DNA of 64,000 nucleotides from an uncultured Eudoraea sp. (GTDB lineage: Bacteria > Bacteroidota > Bacteroidia > Flavobacteriales > Flavobacteriaceae), in NCBI RefSeq assembly GCF_947490415.1, contig NZ_CANLGX010000005.1, positions 167,964-231,963 of the forward strand, in the 5' to 3' direction. Positions 7,366 to 17,037 of this stretch are shown here, piece by piece. The position numbers and the translations under genes were made by a program. The first letter of the stretch is position 1; each line of letters starts with the position of its first letter. The notes under the pieces were generated by a model. That model was given only the letters and a program-made list of their open reading frames with translations, did not search any database and was not told where the DNA came from.

Positions 7366-8934
7366 GTGAATTGTATAGATTTATATAGTGGTATTGGAGG
7401 ATGGACATTAGGGATGAAGCTTAATGGGATTGATCATGTTAAGTCTTTTGAGTGGAATAAGGATTCTAATCAAACACATAATATAAATTTTGGAACGAAT
7501 ACTGAAGAGATTGATATTAGAAAACTTGATTTCAAGACGTTGCCAGAAGTCGGCACAATAGATTTTGTTGTAGGAAGTCCACCTTGCACACAATTCTCTT
7601 ATTCCAATAAAGGTGGCGGTGGGGATATCCAAGATGGATTGGTGGATATGTACCAATTTCTTTGTGTGGTTGAATATCTTAAACCAAAGTATTGGGCTAT
7701 GGAAAATGTGCCAAGGGTTAAAAATATCTTGGAAAAAGCTCTAAACGAAGATTCAAAATTTAAGCGATTCAAGAAACTATTTAATTATTTGGAAGTTGTT
7801 GATTCAAGTGACTTTGGTGTTCCGCAGAAAAGGAAAAGAATGATCGCTGGGAATTTCCCTTATAAATTATTTGAATCATATAAAGAACATACAGTTGAAA
7901 GAACGCTTGGCGATATTCTTAATGCCCTAGAACAAGATGTTGTAATTGACCCAGTTTATAAATATTCCCTTCCCAAAAACGAAATAACAGACCATATTAT
8001 AGAAGAAGCACTCAATCCAGAGGAATTGAGATTAAACAGAGAATCAAAAACTTACCACCCAATTTACAATGGCATGTCCTTTCCAGAAAGATTAGATAAA
8101 CCTTCTAGAACCATAACTTCAACTTGCACAAGAGTTTCTAGAGAAAGCTTGGTCATTAAAAATGGAGTTGGCTATAGAAGACTCACTGTTAGGGAAAGAG
8201 GTATGCTCATGGGATTTCCTGTTACATACCAATATTATGGCAAGACATACAACTCTAAATTAAAGATGATTGGAAATGCTATACCCCCAGTAGTAACATA
8301 TTATTTGTTTCAAAGTATGAAGGAAGTTCCAGTTGAGCAATTGACCTTAATAGATGATGTCAAAGTTTATCGCCATAACTCGCCGACAGAAGAAATCCCT
8401 ATTACGCCTCCGGATAAAGTAAAGTTCAAATATAGAGATGTGCGTTCTTTTAGATTAGCTATTCCAGAATACAGATTAGGTAGCGGGGTTAGATTCGAAC
8501 TTTCAAACAAGTGTACAGAGAATATTTGTGTCTGGAGTATAAAATTCTTCTACGGTTCATCAAAGAAAATTAACCAAGTACTATTTACACATAAAAAATA
8601 TAAGCAAATAATAGAATTTTTGAAAGTTCAGGACGTCAGAATTGACTGTGAACTTAATGAATTAATAAGCTTTTCCAAGACTGTTAGTTCTAGTCAATTG
8701 CAAAAAAGGTGGACCCATAAATCTAAGGAGTACACTCATCCTTATGATGTGTTGGATAAGCTTTCTGAGTTTGGATTGAATTTGAAGAAAAGCCTATTAA
8801 ATGTGAATATTTCTGATTCAGAATTTACTTCAATAGTTGGGAACAATTTGAATGCAAAGCTATTTGATAATAAGGGTTTGATTCTTTCTGGAATTGTTTT
8901 AGGGTATGTATTCAATAAAAATATTAAAAAATGA
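7366..8934 (+). CDS. DNA (cytosine-5)-methyltransferase of a type II restriction-modification pair
   Basis: This enzyme transfers a methyl group from SAM to C5 of cytosine in a specific site. Motif I DLYSGIGG is at residues 5-12, the catalytic motif IV SPPC at 71-74 (Cys74), motif VI ENV at 113-115, and motif VIII QKRKR at 154-158. The RRLTVRERGMLMGFP segment (about 268-282) and motif X GNAIPP (about 303) follow. At 522 aa it is longer than usual; about 190 residues after motif X are an unassigned extension. The start is GTG at 7366, because motif I falls directly after it and an AGGA-type RBS lies a few bases before. It overlaps the endonuclease gene by 4 bp (ATGA), so the two are translationally coupled. 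It could also be a DrmMII-like partner of the adjacent DISARM-like operon, but the coupled endonuclease argues for a stand-alone R-M system first. Confidence 0.9.
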   Translation: MNCIDLYSGIGGWTLGMKLNGIDHVKSFEWNKDSNQTHNINFGTNTEEIDIRKLDFKTLPEVGTIDFVVGSPPCTQFSYSNKGGGGDIQDGLVDMYQFLCVVEYLKPKYWAMENVPRVKNILEKALNEDSKFKRFKKLFNYLEVVDSSDFGVPQKRKRMIAGNFPYKLFESYKEHTVERTLGDILNALEQDVVIDPVYKYSLPKNEITDHIIEEALNPEELRLNRESKTYHPIYNGMSFPERLDKPSRTITSTCTRVSRESLVIKNGVGYRRLTVRERGMLMGFPVTYQYYGKTYNSKLKMIGNAIPPVVTYYLFQSMKEVPVEQLTLIDDVKVYRHNSPTEEIPITPPDKVKFKYRDVRSFRLAIPEYRLGSGVRFELSNKCTENICVWSIKFFYGSSKKINQVLFTHKKYKQIIEFLKVQDVRIDCELNELISFSKTVSSSQLQKRWTHKSKEYTHPYDVLDKLSEFGLNLKKSLLNVNISDSEFTSIVGNNLNAKLFDNKGLILSGIVLGYVFNKNIKK

Positions 8935-9542
8935 AAATAGGAGCGCAATATTCCCATCTAAATGGTTTCGAATGGATTCAGTATCATCAAAAATCCTTAT
9001 GGATGGAAATCGAAGAGGTAATCAACGCTATTAATGCAGATGAATATAGAACAAAGATAAGTAAGGAAAAAACCATGAAGGGTAAAAAACTATTTAGCCC
9101 GGTTGACTTAAATGGTAGGATAAAGGTCGAATTTGAACATAGAGCATGGTTTGAAAGTAGGACCAGCTATTGGGTTACGGATGATTACAAATTGATTACG
9201 AAAACTATGCACTTAAAAGCTGAGGAGCAAAAGGCAATTATAGAAGAGTCAAAAAGAACCCCAATCTATTCTTATAATCAAACAGATTTTGTTAAGAATA
9301 GAATTGCTGTAGAAGTTCAGTTTGGTAAATATAGTTTTATTGCATACGATTTATTTGTAAAGCATTTGGCATTTTATATTGGAGATACAATTGATGTGGG
9401 CGTTGAGATTTTGCCTATGAAATCAATGCAAGTTGAAATGTCTTCTGGTCCAGGCTACTATGAATCTGCACTCTATGATCTGGCAAGACAGGGAAGGGGT
9501 GTGCCAGCAGTTCCACTTGTATTAGTAGGTATTGAACCTTAA
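8931..9542 (+). CDS. BglII-like type II restriction endonuclease
   Basis: This is a 203-aa protein overlapping the methyltransferase stop by 4 bp. Residues 117-131 contain D119, then nine residues, E128-V-Q130 followed by F (TDFVKNRIAVEVQF). That is the same D-x8-E-x-Q spacing as the active site of BglII (IDFGKRDTLVEVQF, with D84/E93/Q95), a PD-(D/E)xK variant in which Gln replaces the usual Lys. The C-terminal GRGVPAVPLVLVGI resembles the FDVPIRLVGL strand of BglII. BglII and its BstYI-type relatives cut GATC-centred sites, so the target may be of that kind; this is inference. The family call rests on the active-site pattern and on the coupled methyltransferase. Confidence 0.75.
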   Translation: MKIGAQYSHLNGFEWIQYHQKSLWMEIEEVINAINADEYRTKISKEKTMKGKKLFSPVDLNGRIKVEFEHRAWFESRTSYWVTDDYKLITKTMHLKAEEQKAIIEESKRTPIYSYNQTDFVKNRIAVEVQFGKYSFIAYDLFVKHLAFYIGDTIDVGVEILPMKSMQVEMSSGPGYYESALYDLARQGRGVPAVPLVLVGIEP

Positions 9543-9551
9543 TTATTCGCA

Positions 9552-10664
9552 TTAGATCATTCTTTCAAATAGGTAGAAGTGTTTATAAAGATCATGCAAC
9601 AACTCAATTCCACTTTCATTCTCATGGCATAGGTCTTCTATAATATCCAACTCTTCAGATTGTGGAAGTATTGAAATATTGATTTTTTCCTTAAATGACT
9701 TTCGAATCTTTTCCATTACAGCAGCAGAATTAGTGTTCGTATAGATTCTAAAAAGTTCATAATATTCTAATTCATGTGTGGTTGAATCTAATAGAAATTC
9801 ATTTTGAAGGATAAGATCTTCTAATTCTTTTCTCTTAATGTGATAACCTTTTGGATAATCTTTTCTTTTGGCAGTATCAAATAGAGGAGTCTGGACAAAT
9901 CCTTGAGCAAATATCTCCAAATATTTTCGATTAAGTGCTAGTATAAATTGGTGCAAAATTGGAGTATTGCCCTTAAAAAAACTTTCTCTATAAGACTTGA
10001 TCAACTGATCAAGGAAGAGGATTGTAATCTTAATCTCATTTATATTTTCAAACTTAAAGTTCAAATGCCAAGCTCTAGTAAAAAGAATATGAATAGTAAT
10101 CATCTTTTTGAGATATTCAGTATTTTCTATATTAGATATAAGGAACTTAGTATAGATGTGTATGACTTCAACCTTGATGGAATTTGTAGTATTATTACGT
10201 TTAATTTCCCAATTATTTGGTCTTAGACTAGTAAAGGAACTTAAATGATCATTCAAGAAATCTTTTAGGGTTGATGAAAAATAAATATCTGTTTCATCTA
10301 AGAATTTCTTAAAGAAAAATTCTAACCCCCACATTAAATCGTTATTATAGCTTAGTCTTGTTTCAAAGACCCTCTGATTCTTATCAAGACAGGTGATTAC
10401 TGAATTAAAATCCTTCTCAAATAACAGATTTGTTAGAATAAAGTCCTTGTCATAATCCCAAATTAATTCTATTAATTCTTTATAGAATTTACATATCACT
10501 GCTGGACCACTTTCAGAAATGTTATTATAATAATGAGTTATCCTTTTGAGTAATTCATCTCGAAAGGATTTATATAAAATATCTTTTTGATCAATAGAAG
10601 ATTTATAAAATTCAGATGTAAATCGCTGGCGTAAAAAATACTTATTTTGTTCTTCAAAACCCAT
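9552..10664 (-). CDS. unrecognised last gene of the DISARM-like operon
   Basis: This 370-aa protein overlaps the DrmB-like gene by 11 bp and is therefore the last member of a five-gene coupled operon. It appears almost entirely alpha-helical and rich in aromatic and charged residues. There is no signal peptide or transmembrane segment. In known DISARM loci this position is often held by DrmC, a phospholipase D-type protein with HxK(x4)D motifs. No HKD motif is present here, so it is not a recognisable DrmC. A C-terminal helical repeat-like region (KELEDLILQNEFLL...LEYYELFRIY) may mediate protein contact. Function unknown; a system-specific effector or adaptor is possible. Confidence 0.6.
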   Translation of the reverse strand: MGFEEQNKYFLRQRFTSEFYKSSIDQKDILYKSFRDELLKRITHYYNNISESGPAVICKFYKELIELIWDYDKDFILTNLLFEKDFNSVITCLDKNQRVFETRLSYNNDLMWGLEFFFKKFLDETDIYFSSTLKDFLNDHLSSFTSLRPNNWEIKRNNTTNSIKVEVIHIYTKFLISNIENTEYLKKMITIHILFTRAWHLNFKFENINEIKITILFLDQLIKSYRESFFKGNTPILHQFILALNRKYLEIFAQGFVQTPLFDTAKRKDYPKGYHIKRKELEDLILQNEFLLDSTTHELEYYELFRIYTNTNSAAVMEKIRKSFKEKINISILPQSEELDIIEDLCHENESGIELLHDLYKHFYLFERMI

Positions 10665-12756
10665 TTAACAAATCTTTAAAAAATCCTTTATCCATATCTA
10701 CGAGCAATTTTCGGTCTAAATATAAATTTCTATGCTCACAGGAAGTTTCACTTACTAAACTACAGGAAAAGCAAGAAGCAAAATTTAAATCGAATAATCC
10801 TTGACCTTCAGACTCCCAGCACAATGGATCGCTATTACAAATAGTAGCTCTTTTTATAGCACTTTTTATTAAATTATTTAGATTTTGACGTCTAGTTTGA
10901 GCTATCAATCCTCCCATACTTCCTTCTGCTCCCTCAGCCGTATATATTAAACAGCCATACATTTTATGTTTTATTTCATTGGATACATATATTCTTTCTG
11001 ACAAAGAGGCCGTGGGATAACCACATCTAAATTCCAATTCTCGCATTATCAAATGAGAAAATGTATGAACTAAATATAATTGCCAATTCATAACATTAGC
11101 AAAATCAACAGCACCTTTATTGAATGAATTTGTTTGCTTATGCAAATAAGCTAATTGAATTTGCAATTTTTCTATAATGTTATTATTGTTAATAAACTCA
11201 TCAATCAACTCATTCTTAAACGAAAAGAAGATGCCTTCACCAAAATTCTCCACTACGGGGTAAACTTGGACTTTATCATTATTACTTCTAAATATATTTT
11301 TAGAATGTACATTTTCTGCATCCGGATCTATTGGAACAACTCTTGAAAAATCTAGCTGAGCAGATGTTACTTTCATGTTATCTACTCTAAGTACTCGAGT
11401 GAAATAACCTTTAGTTTCTTCATCTAAATTTTGGGTAACCTCCTTTACTTTTAAGTCTTTAGGGTATTTTGTTAATAAAGCCTCATCTTTATGAAACGCT
11501 TGGAATTCATTAAATCTATAAATCATTTCACGCTCTGAATCCAAAACTACTGTCTTTTCCTCCCCAGGCTGTTTAGCTTCTAACTCTTTAATTTTATTGT
11601 TTAACTCTTCAGCTAAACTGTATTTTTCATTACTAACGGCCTGTTCCTTCTCCGATTCTAATTTCATAATCGCTAAAGCAATGTCACTCTCAAATAATTC
11701 ACTATGCAAGTATATGCTCGATTTTATTCTTGAATAATAAATGTTATTCCCTGTTGTTAAGGCCACCTTCATCGGTTTTTCACAATTACAAGTTTCGAAA
11801 GGAGGCCCCTTTATTCTGGAATTCATATTTCCAGAATATGGAAAACGAACATCTAATGCTGTAGAAGATTCCCAAGGTTTATGGCCAGGACATTTAATTT
11901 TAACACCCATTAAACCCTTAAGTGATGTTCCTTTATTTCCTAAACAACCAGGATTATTACAGCGCAGATATTTACCATCATATCCAGATGCATTCCCTAT
12001 GTTTGAGGTTATTTTAATTTGAGGATTATTACAACAATCTTGATTAATAAATATTTCTACAGAATTTTCTACATATATGGCTAAGGGTTCTTCTTTACGC
12101 CATCTTAAAAATTTAGACCATGGAAAATCACTTATATGGCCATGTTCACAAAGTAATATTATATTGTCTTGTTTTAAATCACTTGTCCACCCCTTTTTTT
12201 CATTAGCAACATATTTTGGTGGATGAAACTGTTTTCCATATTCATCTGTTTTCTTACCATCACTATCACTTCTTTCAGTCCATTCTTTATACCATTTTCT
12301 ATATGATTTATAGTTCTTGTTGTCATCTGCAAACACTTTAGGCATATAGGTGCTTGGAATAGCTAATTCAACGCCACTTTTTATTTTATTACTATATGTG
12401 ACCAACTCAATATCTGGTATTAACACGAGGTATTTCAAGTTTGGCAATTCCTTACTTATTTGCAAAGATTCTAATAATCTATTGTCATTTGAGATTCCTA
12501 TGTTTCCATTTCTTTCCAATCCAGCATCTATAGAAACTTCTTTAACGATTTTATCTTCAGCGGTTCCTTTTTGAATAAATTCATTATGAATTTCTAAAAC
12601 CTTTTTTAGAAATCCCCACTCTTCAATACAAGAAATAATGATACTGCCATATTGTGTATGTACTAAAGACCCTGGTCCGCCATATGCAGATAGCAACTTG
12701 TATTTACTGACAGATTCGTTTGCAGCGCTATTTTGGACATGTTCTTTTTTTGCCAT
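10654..12756 (-). CDS. drmB: DrmB-like DUF1998 protein
   Basis: This 700-aa protein carries the DUF1998 signature: a Cys/His-rich C-terminus with RCGYPTASLSERIYV, CLIYTAEGAEGSMGGL and a terminal CNSDPLCW...CFSC...CEHRNLYLDR cluster that should bind zinc. An N-terminal region has CEHGHISDFPW and a CNNPGC...CPGH zinc-ribbon-like stretch. A coiled coil is likely around residues 360-400 (EKEQAVSNEKYSLAEELNNKIKEL, read in pieces). DUF1998 proteins pair with large helicases in DISARM (DrmA-DrmB) and MrfA/MrfB-type systems. Here the gene starts 3 bases after the helicase gene stops and overlaps the following gene, which supports a DrmAB complex. Confidence 0.8.
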   Translation of the reverse strand: MAKKEHVQNSAANESVSKYKLLSAYGGPGSLVHTQYGSIIISCIEEWGFLKKVLEIHNEFIQKGTAEDKIVKEVSIDAGLERNGNIGISNDNRLLESLQISKELPNLKYLVLIPDIELVTYSNKIKSGVELAIPSTYMPKVFADDNKNYKSYRKWYKEWTERSDSDGKKTDEYGKQFHPPKYVANEKKGWTSDLKQDNIILLCEHGHISDFPWSKFLRWRKEEPLAIYVENSVEIFINQDCCNNPQIKITSNIGNASGYDGKYLRCNNPGCLGNKGTSLKGLMGVKIKCPGHKPWESSTALDVRFPYSGNMNSRIKGPPFETCNCEKPMKVALTTGNNIYYSRIKSSIYLHSELFESDIALAIMKLESEKEQAVSNEKYSLAEELNNKIKELEAKQPGEEKTVVLDSEREMIYRFNEFQAFHKDEALLTKYPKDLKVKEVTQNLDEETKGYFTRVLRVDNMKVTSAQLDFSRVVPIDPDAENVHSKNIFRSNNDKVQVYPVVENFGEGIFFSFKNELIDEFINNNNIIEKLQIQLAYLHKQTNSFNKGAVDFANVMNWQLYLVHTFSHLIMRELEFRCGYPTASLSERIYVSNEIKHKMYGCLIYTAEGAEGSMGGLIAQTRRQNLNNLIKSAIKRATICNSDPLCWESEGQGLFDLNFASCFSCSLVSETSCEHRNLYLDRKLLVDMDKGFFKDLLNGF

Positions 12757-12759
12757 AAC

Positions 12760-15700
12760 CTATTGTTGTACTGTTTTAATAACTGCAGAAGCTCCTATTT
12801 CTCTTAAGGAATATGAAACTTTCCAATGATTTGGATAGTTATCGTCACTTGCATTAATAAACAATGATTTTAATCTATTTTCATGATTTCTATAATTCAA
12901 ATCAACAGGCTGTGGCAAGTTGTCGATTAACCCTATCCATCTTTCTAGTAATTCATTCACTTTAAAATCAATATCATCAACTTCTTCTTGTGTGATTATA
13001 CCGTCAATAGTTGAAGTTATTCCTGCTGTTCTGGTTTGCAAATGTTTGTCTAACTTTTTTCCGTTATTATACACTTCTTGAACTTCTGAAGTTATTAAAT
13101 CCTTGATAATTTTAATTTTATCGTTGTCAATATCTCTAGCAGATTCATTATTTATCAATCCCAAATCTTTATTGTGGCGAATGATGACAATTGCATACAT
13201 AGCTAAATAGCGATCTAAAGCTTTACTTGCAAAAGGAGTTACAGATATTGGTTCAACATAGCTATAAAATTTTTCGTGAAATTCTTTGAATTTTTGATAA
13301 TGAGAAATATCTCTCGACCTGAATGGGTGATGCACTGTAAAAACAACACCATCTTCATCTCTTGCTACCCTACTTGAGGCCTGTATGTATTCAGCAATAT
13401 TTCTAGGCATAGAATTAATCACAATAGTATTAAACCGTGAAACATCAATACCTACAGATATCATATTGGTAGAAATAACGAATTCTGGCGAGCTAATTTT
13501 TTTTAATTTCAATTTATCTGAATCCTCTATTGGCTCCAGGAGAGTCCATTCTTTTTCAATATCAGCTAAATGTGTTTTAACCTCTTCACCAGATAATCTA
13601 CCTGTAAGTTCGGAATACTCTATTCTTTCTTTCCTTATTAACTTATCTAAGAAGCTCCAAGGAATGGTGTTTTTTATAACATGGTTTATATCTCCAGGTA
13701 AATAATGGTCTAACTGTGATTGTGCCTTACCAACATCTTTTAAACTGTTATAATACGCTAGGATAGTATGATAATAATCAAATACCTTTTTAAGCTTTTC
13801 AAGAGTTTCTGGAGTTTCAAAAACTTCATCAATGGTATATTTTTCTTTAAAATATTTTAGCCTATGACTTAAGCTAATGGATATGATACGTAATTGCATC
13901 CAAACTTGAGTTTTTCCTATAGGTAATACTCCAATATACTTTCTTTTAGATTCATATTCCCATATGTTATCTTGATTTACTTTTCTTTTATAAAATGCAA
14001 AAAATGAATCGTCACATGTAATTCCTTGTTTGGGAAAAATTTCAGACCTCCTATTAAACAAGGCAAAAATTTGTTTGTCGGTATTTCTGGTTGTTGCCGT
14101 GGAAGTGACTATTTTGGGTTTTATTTTGTTCCCATTTTCATCATGGTAAGTACATAAATAGTCTATACTTTTCTCAAACAAACCAACTGAAGAACCTAAT
14201 GGACCTAACAAAAGATGTAATTCATCTTGAATTATTAATTCCGGTGGTAAAACATCCCTTTCATTATATCCTTTGCCCACTAATCTTTGAGAGTCTTTAT
14301 TTCTTCTGCCACTTTCTGTAGATACATTATTAGCAAAAGCTGCAAATTTATCTACCGTACCAAATAATAAGGTTGGAGGATATTTATAAATATCCTCATC
14401 AAATAATCTAAATGGCAAACTTTTTGTATTAGATGGTCTTCTGCTATGAAAAGTGCAACCTGTTGTATTGCAAGCGATATTTAATTGATCATTAATCCCA
14501 TAATTCCCAAAGTGATTTGGTTTTATATTCTTTAAATCCTTATCAACAAACAAAGCTCCCCCACACCAAGGACAATTTGTAAAAGGAATATTCGTGGAAA
14601 TTGATTGATCATTTTCGATTAAATCAGAAATCTTCTTTAACTCTTTAATCATAGATTTATCACCTTGACTCCAATAGTTTGGCAACGAATCTCCTCCTAC
14701 AAATAAACCAATAGAAATACGTTCATCGCCTAAAGAAAAGTTTTCGGGTAAAGAAAATTCATCTTTTCTAATTACATCTAATGCAAAAATTAGTATTGTA
14801 GCCCTTTGAAACTGTTGAAGGGTTAGCATTCTCAAAGTATAACGCATTAGAATTGTAGTGCCATAACCGTTTTCTCCTTTGGTAAATCTTCTTAAGGAAA
14901 TAGCGAAGGCAATTATTCCTAAATATGCCTCAGTTTTACCACCACCAGTTGGAAACCAAACCAAATCTGCAATTTCATTTCTTTCAGGCCAACCTGAACC
15001 AAATACATCCTCTACAGTGTTATCTTCCTCATTTGGTTTTACAAAAGCATCTATGTTAAGAAGAATAAATGCCAACTGAAAAGAACGCCACTTATAATCA
15101 TTTTCCAATGAGACATTTTTATAATACTTCTCATCGTTATTTTTAGGCACAAATAGTTTGTTCCCTTTATCAGTTTTGATACTATGATGTAACTGCATAA
15201 ACATAGCAGTGTTCATTGTTCTAAATGAAGCAATAGCTTCTTTATTTCTTTCTAATAAAGCAATGTTTCTCTGTAATCGCCTATAATCTTTTCTACAAGC
15301 TTCTAATTGTTTGTTAAGTAGTTGTTTTGATTTATCATTAAGCTTTTCATTATTTAAATTTAAATTTTCTTGTTTGTCATTTATCCAACAAATAGAACCT
15401 TCATTACCATAGGCATCAATAAATGAATTTAAACCATCAATAACTTCTTCGTCTTTAGCGTTGCTCAAAGTAGACAAATAGCGCATAGATAAAATACCAT
15501 CATCTAAAAGCCTATTTTTTATATCGTTGCCTTGAATTTCACTAGGCTTGAAATCAACCGATGGAGTTTCTTGTGTCGGTAGAAAATCAGATGATATGAA
15601 GGTTAGGTTGTCCTTTGATTTCCCCCAATTAACTGATGTATTATATCCTTCTCCATAATCTATATATTCCCTGTATATTAATTTATTAAAACTATCTTCT

Positions 15701-17037
15701 TCATCAAAATCTAACAATTGAGGAGGGTTATATTGTAAGAGTGAATTTTTAGTGGTTTCATTAATTTTTAATTCAACACCAAAGAATGATAATTTATTTG
15801 CTCTGTTTTTTTTATTTAATTGAGGAGTCTCATTTGGTTCTAACTCATATTTATTAGCGTTTTCAATTAATATTTTCACATAAACTTCATTCTCCTCCGC
15901 TTTAGGAATTAAGTATTGAACATAATATTGCAAACTTTCTTTATCCTTCTCGTCAATTGCTTTTCGTTTATCTCTTTGAATTGCTATTCCTTTTAACTTT
16001 GGTAAAGTAATTTTTCTACTAGATATTTCAGATTCCCAAACTGGTGAAGAGTCCTTTTCTTTTAGAATTGTTTTTAGGTCTGTTGTAATTTGAATTAGCT
16101 GATTATAAATCTCTAGTTCTTTTATTAAATCTTTATATATAGAATAGTTAACGATTCCACATTCTAATTTTTTTTGAATAAAGCTGCTTATTGCGTCACT
16201 GAAAATTGTGAAAACATTGGAATGAGAATACTTTGTATCTGAGATAGAGTAAAACTGTTTATTCCCATCCTCTAAACCAAAATACTTTACTCCTTTGACC
16301 ATATTTAATTCAACTATTTTATTCTCAAAAGGTTGAATTAAAGCTGATAGGAATTGATCTCTTACGTATGCATTTAATAAATTATAATCAATACTGTAAA
16401 TATCATCTTGATTAAAAATCCTTTTTGGATAAACAAAAAGATTATTATCCTTTTCCTCAATTCCAAAATCTTGTGTTAAATATTTTGTTACGATATGTTT
16501 TATTTCAGCCTTATACTCTTTTATGTTTATTGCTATTCTGTTTTCAAGAAGGGTCTTTTTCGAAACTTGCTTATATTTCCTGTAAGAAAGTGAAATTAGC
16601 AAATCATCATTAATGTTTTTGTTTTTGTCAAAAACAAATGATAACCCAAAAGTATTAGGATAATTTTGCTGTGTTAGTACAATATTTGAAGATGTGTCTT
16701 CAGAAATATTTTCATCATCTGCAGAAGTATTTGAGCTTTCTTCTTCAATATCTTCACTTTCATCAATTACCTCTTGACCTTCTTTTCTGTTTTGTGGTTG
16801 AGTGGGTTGAGTGGTTATTGGAAATAAAATGGCGGAACTGTATTGATAAGCAGGAACCTCTGGGATAATTTCATTAAAGTTCTGTAAGGCAGGAATCTGA
16901 GATAAATCTTTTCTATAATACTCTGATTTGTCCCAATCTTTAAGAAAAAAGTATTTTTTATTGTATGCTCCTGGGCCTATAATTTGTTCCTTAACAAAAA
17001 TCTCTAAACCATTTCTTTTTTCTATGAACTCATTCAT
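12760..17037 (-). CDS. drmA: DrmA-like superfamily 2 helicase
   Basis: This 1425-aa protein has an SF2 helicase core in its second half. Walker A PTGGGKTEAY is near residue 695, a DEAH-like box QDELHLLLG near 935, motif III SATTRN near 980, and motif V/VI (STNMISVGIDVSRF, then IQASSRVAR) near 1190-1225. A zinc-binding insert (CPWCGG, then C..TGC) lies near 820-855. The N-terminal 690 residues are unassigned, with an acidic Glu/Asp/Ser-rich stretch near residues 85-120. This size, the insert and the pairing with a DUF1998 gene match DrmA of DISARM. In DISARM, DrmAB is thought to load on DNA and block incoming phage DNA. It is coupled to the upstream gene by a 4-bp overlap. Confidence 0.82.
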   Translation of the reverse strand: MNEFIEKRNGLEIFVKEQIIGPGAYNKKYFFLKDWDKSEYYRKDLSQIPALQNFNEIIPEVPAYQYSSAILFPITTQPTQPQNRKEGQEVIDESEDIEEESSNTSADDENISEDTSSNIVLTQQNYPNTFGLSFVFDKNKNINDDLLISLSYRKYKQVSKKTLLENRIAINIKEYKAEIKHIVTKYLTQDFGIEEKDNNLFVYPKRIFNQDDIYSIDYNLLNAYVRDQFLSALIQPFENKIVELNMVKGVKYFGLEDGNKQFYSISDTKYSHSNVFTIFSDAISSFIQKKLECGIVNYSIYKDLIKELEIYNQLIQITTDLKTILKEKDSSPVWESEISSRKITLPKLKGIAIQRDKRKAIDEKDKESLQYYVQYLIPKAEENEVYVKILIENANKYELEPNETPQLNKKNRANKLSFFGVELKINETTKNSLLQYNPPQLLDFDEEDSFNKLIYREYIDYGEGYNTSVNWGKSKDNLTFISSDFLPTQETPSVDFKPSEIQGNDIKNRLLDDGILSMRYLSTLSNAKDEEVIDGLNSFIDAYGNEGSICWINDKQENLNLNNEKLNDKSKQLLNKQLEACRKDYRRLQRNIALLERNKEAIASFRTMNTAMFMQLHHSIKTDKGNKLFVPKNNDEKYYKNVSLENDYKWRSFQLAFILLNIDAFVKPNEEDNTVEDVFGSGWPERNEIADLVWFPTGGGKTEAYLGIIAFAISLRRFTKGENGYGTTILMRYTLRMLTLQQFQRATILIFALDVIRKDEFSLPENFSLGDERISIGLFVGGDSLPNYWSQGDKSMIKELKKISDLIENDQSISTNIPFTNCPWCGGALFVDKDLKNIKPNHFGNYGINDQLNIACNTTGCTFHSRRPSNTKSLPFRLFDEDIYKYPPTLLFGTVDKFAAFANNVSTESGRRNKDSQRLVGKGYNERDVLPPELIIQDELHLLLGPLGSSVGLFEKSIDYLCTYHDENGNKIKPKIVTSTATTRNTDKQIFALFNRRSEIFPKQGITCDDSFFAFYKRKVNQDNIWEYESKRKYIGVLPIGKTQVWMQLRIISISLSHRLKYFKEKYTIDEVFETPETLEKLKKVFDYYHTILAYYNSLKDVGKAQSQLDHYLPGDINHVIKNTIPWSFLDKLIRKERIEYSELTGRLSGEEVKTHLADIEKEWTLLEPIEDSDKLKLKKISSPEFVISTNMISVGIDVSRFNTIVINSMPRNIAEYIQASSRVARDEDGVVFTVHHPFRSRDISHYQKFKEFHEKFYSYVEPISVTPFASKALDRYLAMYAIVIIRHNKDLGLINNESARDIDNDKIKIIKDLITSEVQEVYNNGKKLDKHLQTRTAGITSTIDGIITQEEVDDIDFKVNELLERWIGLIDNLPQPVDLNYRNHENRLKSLFINASDDNYPNHWKVSYSLREIGASAVIKTVQQ

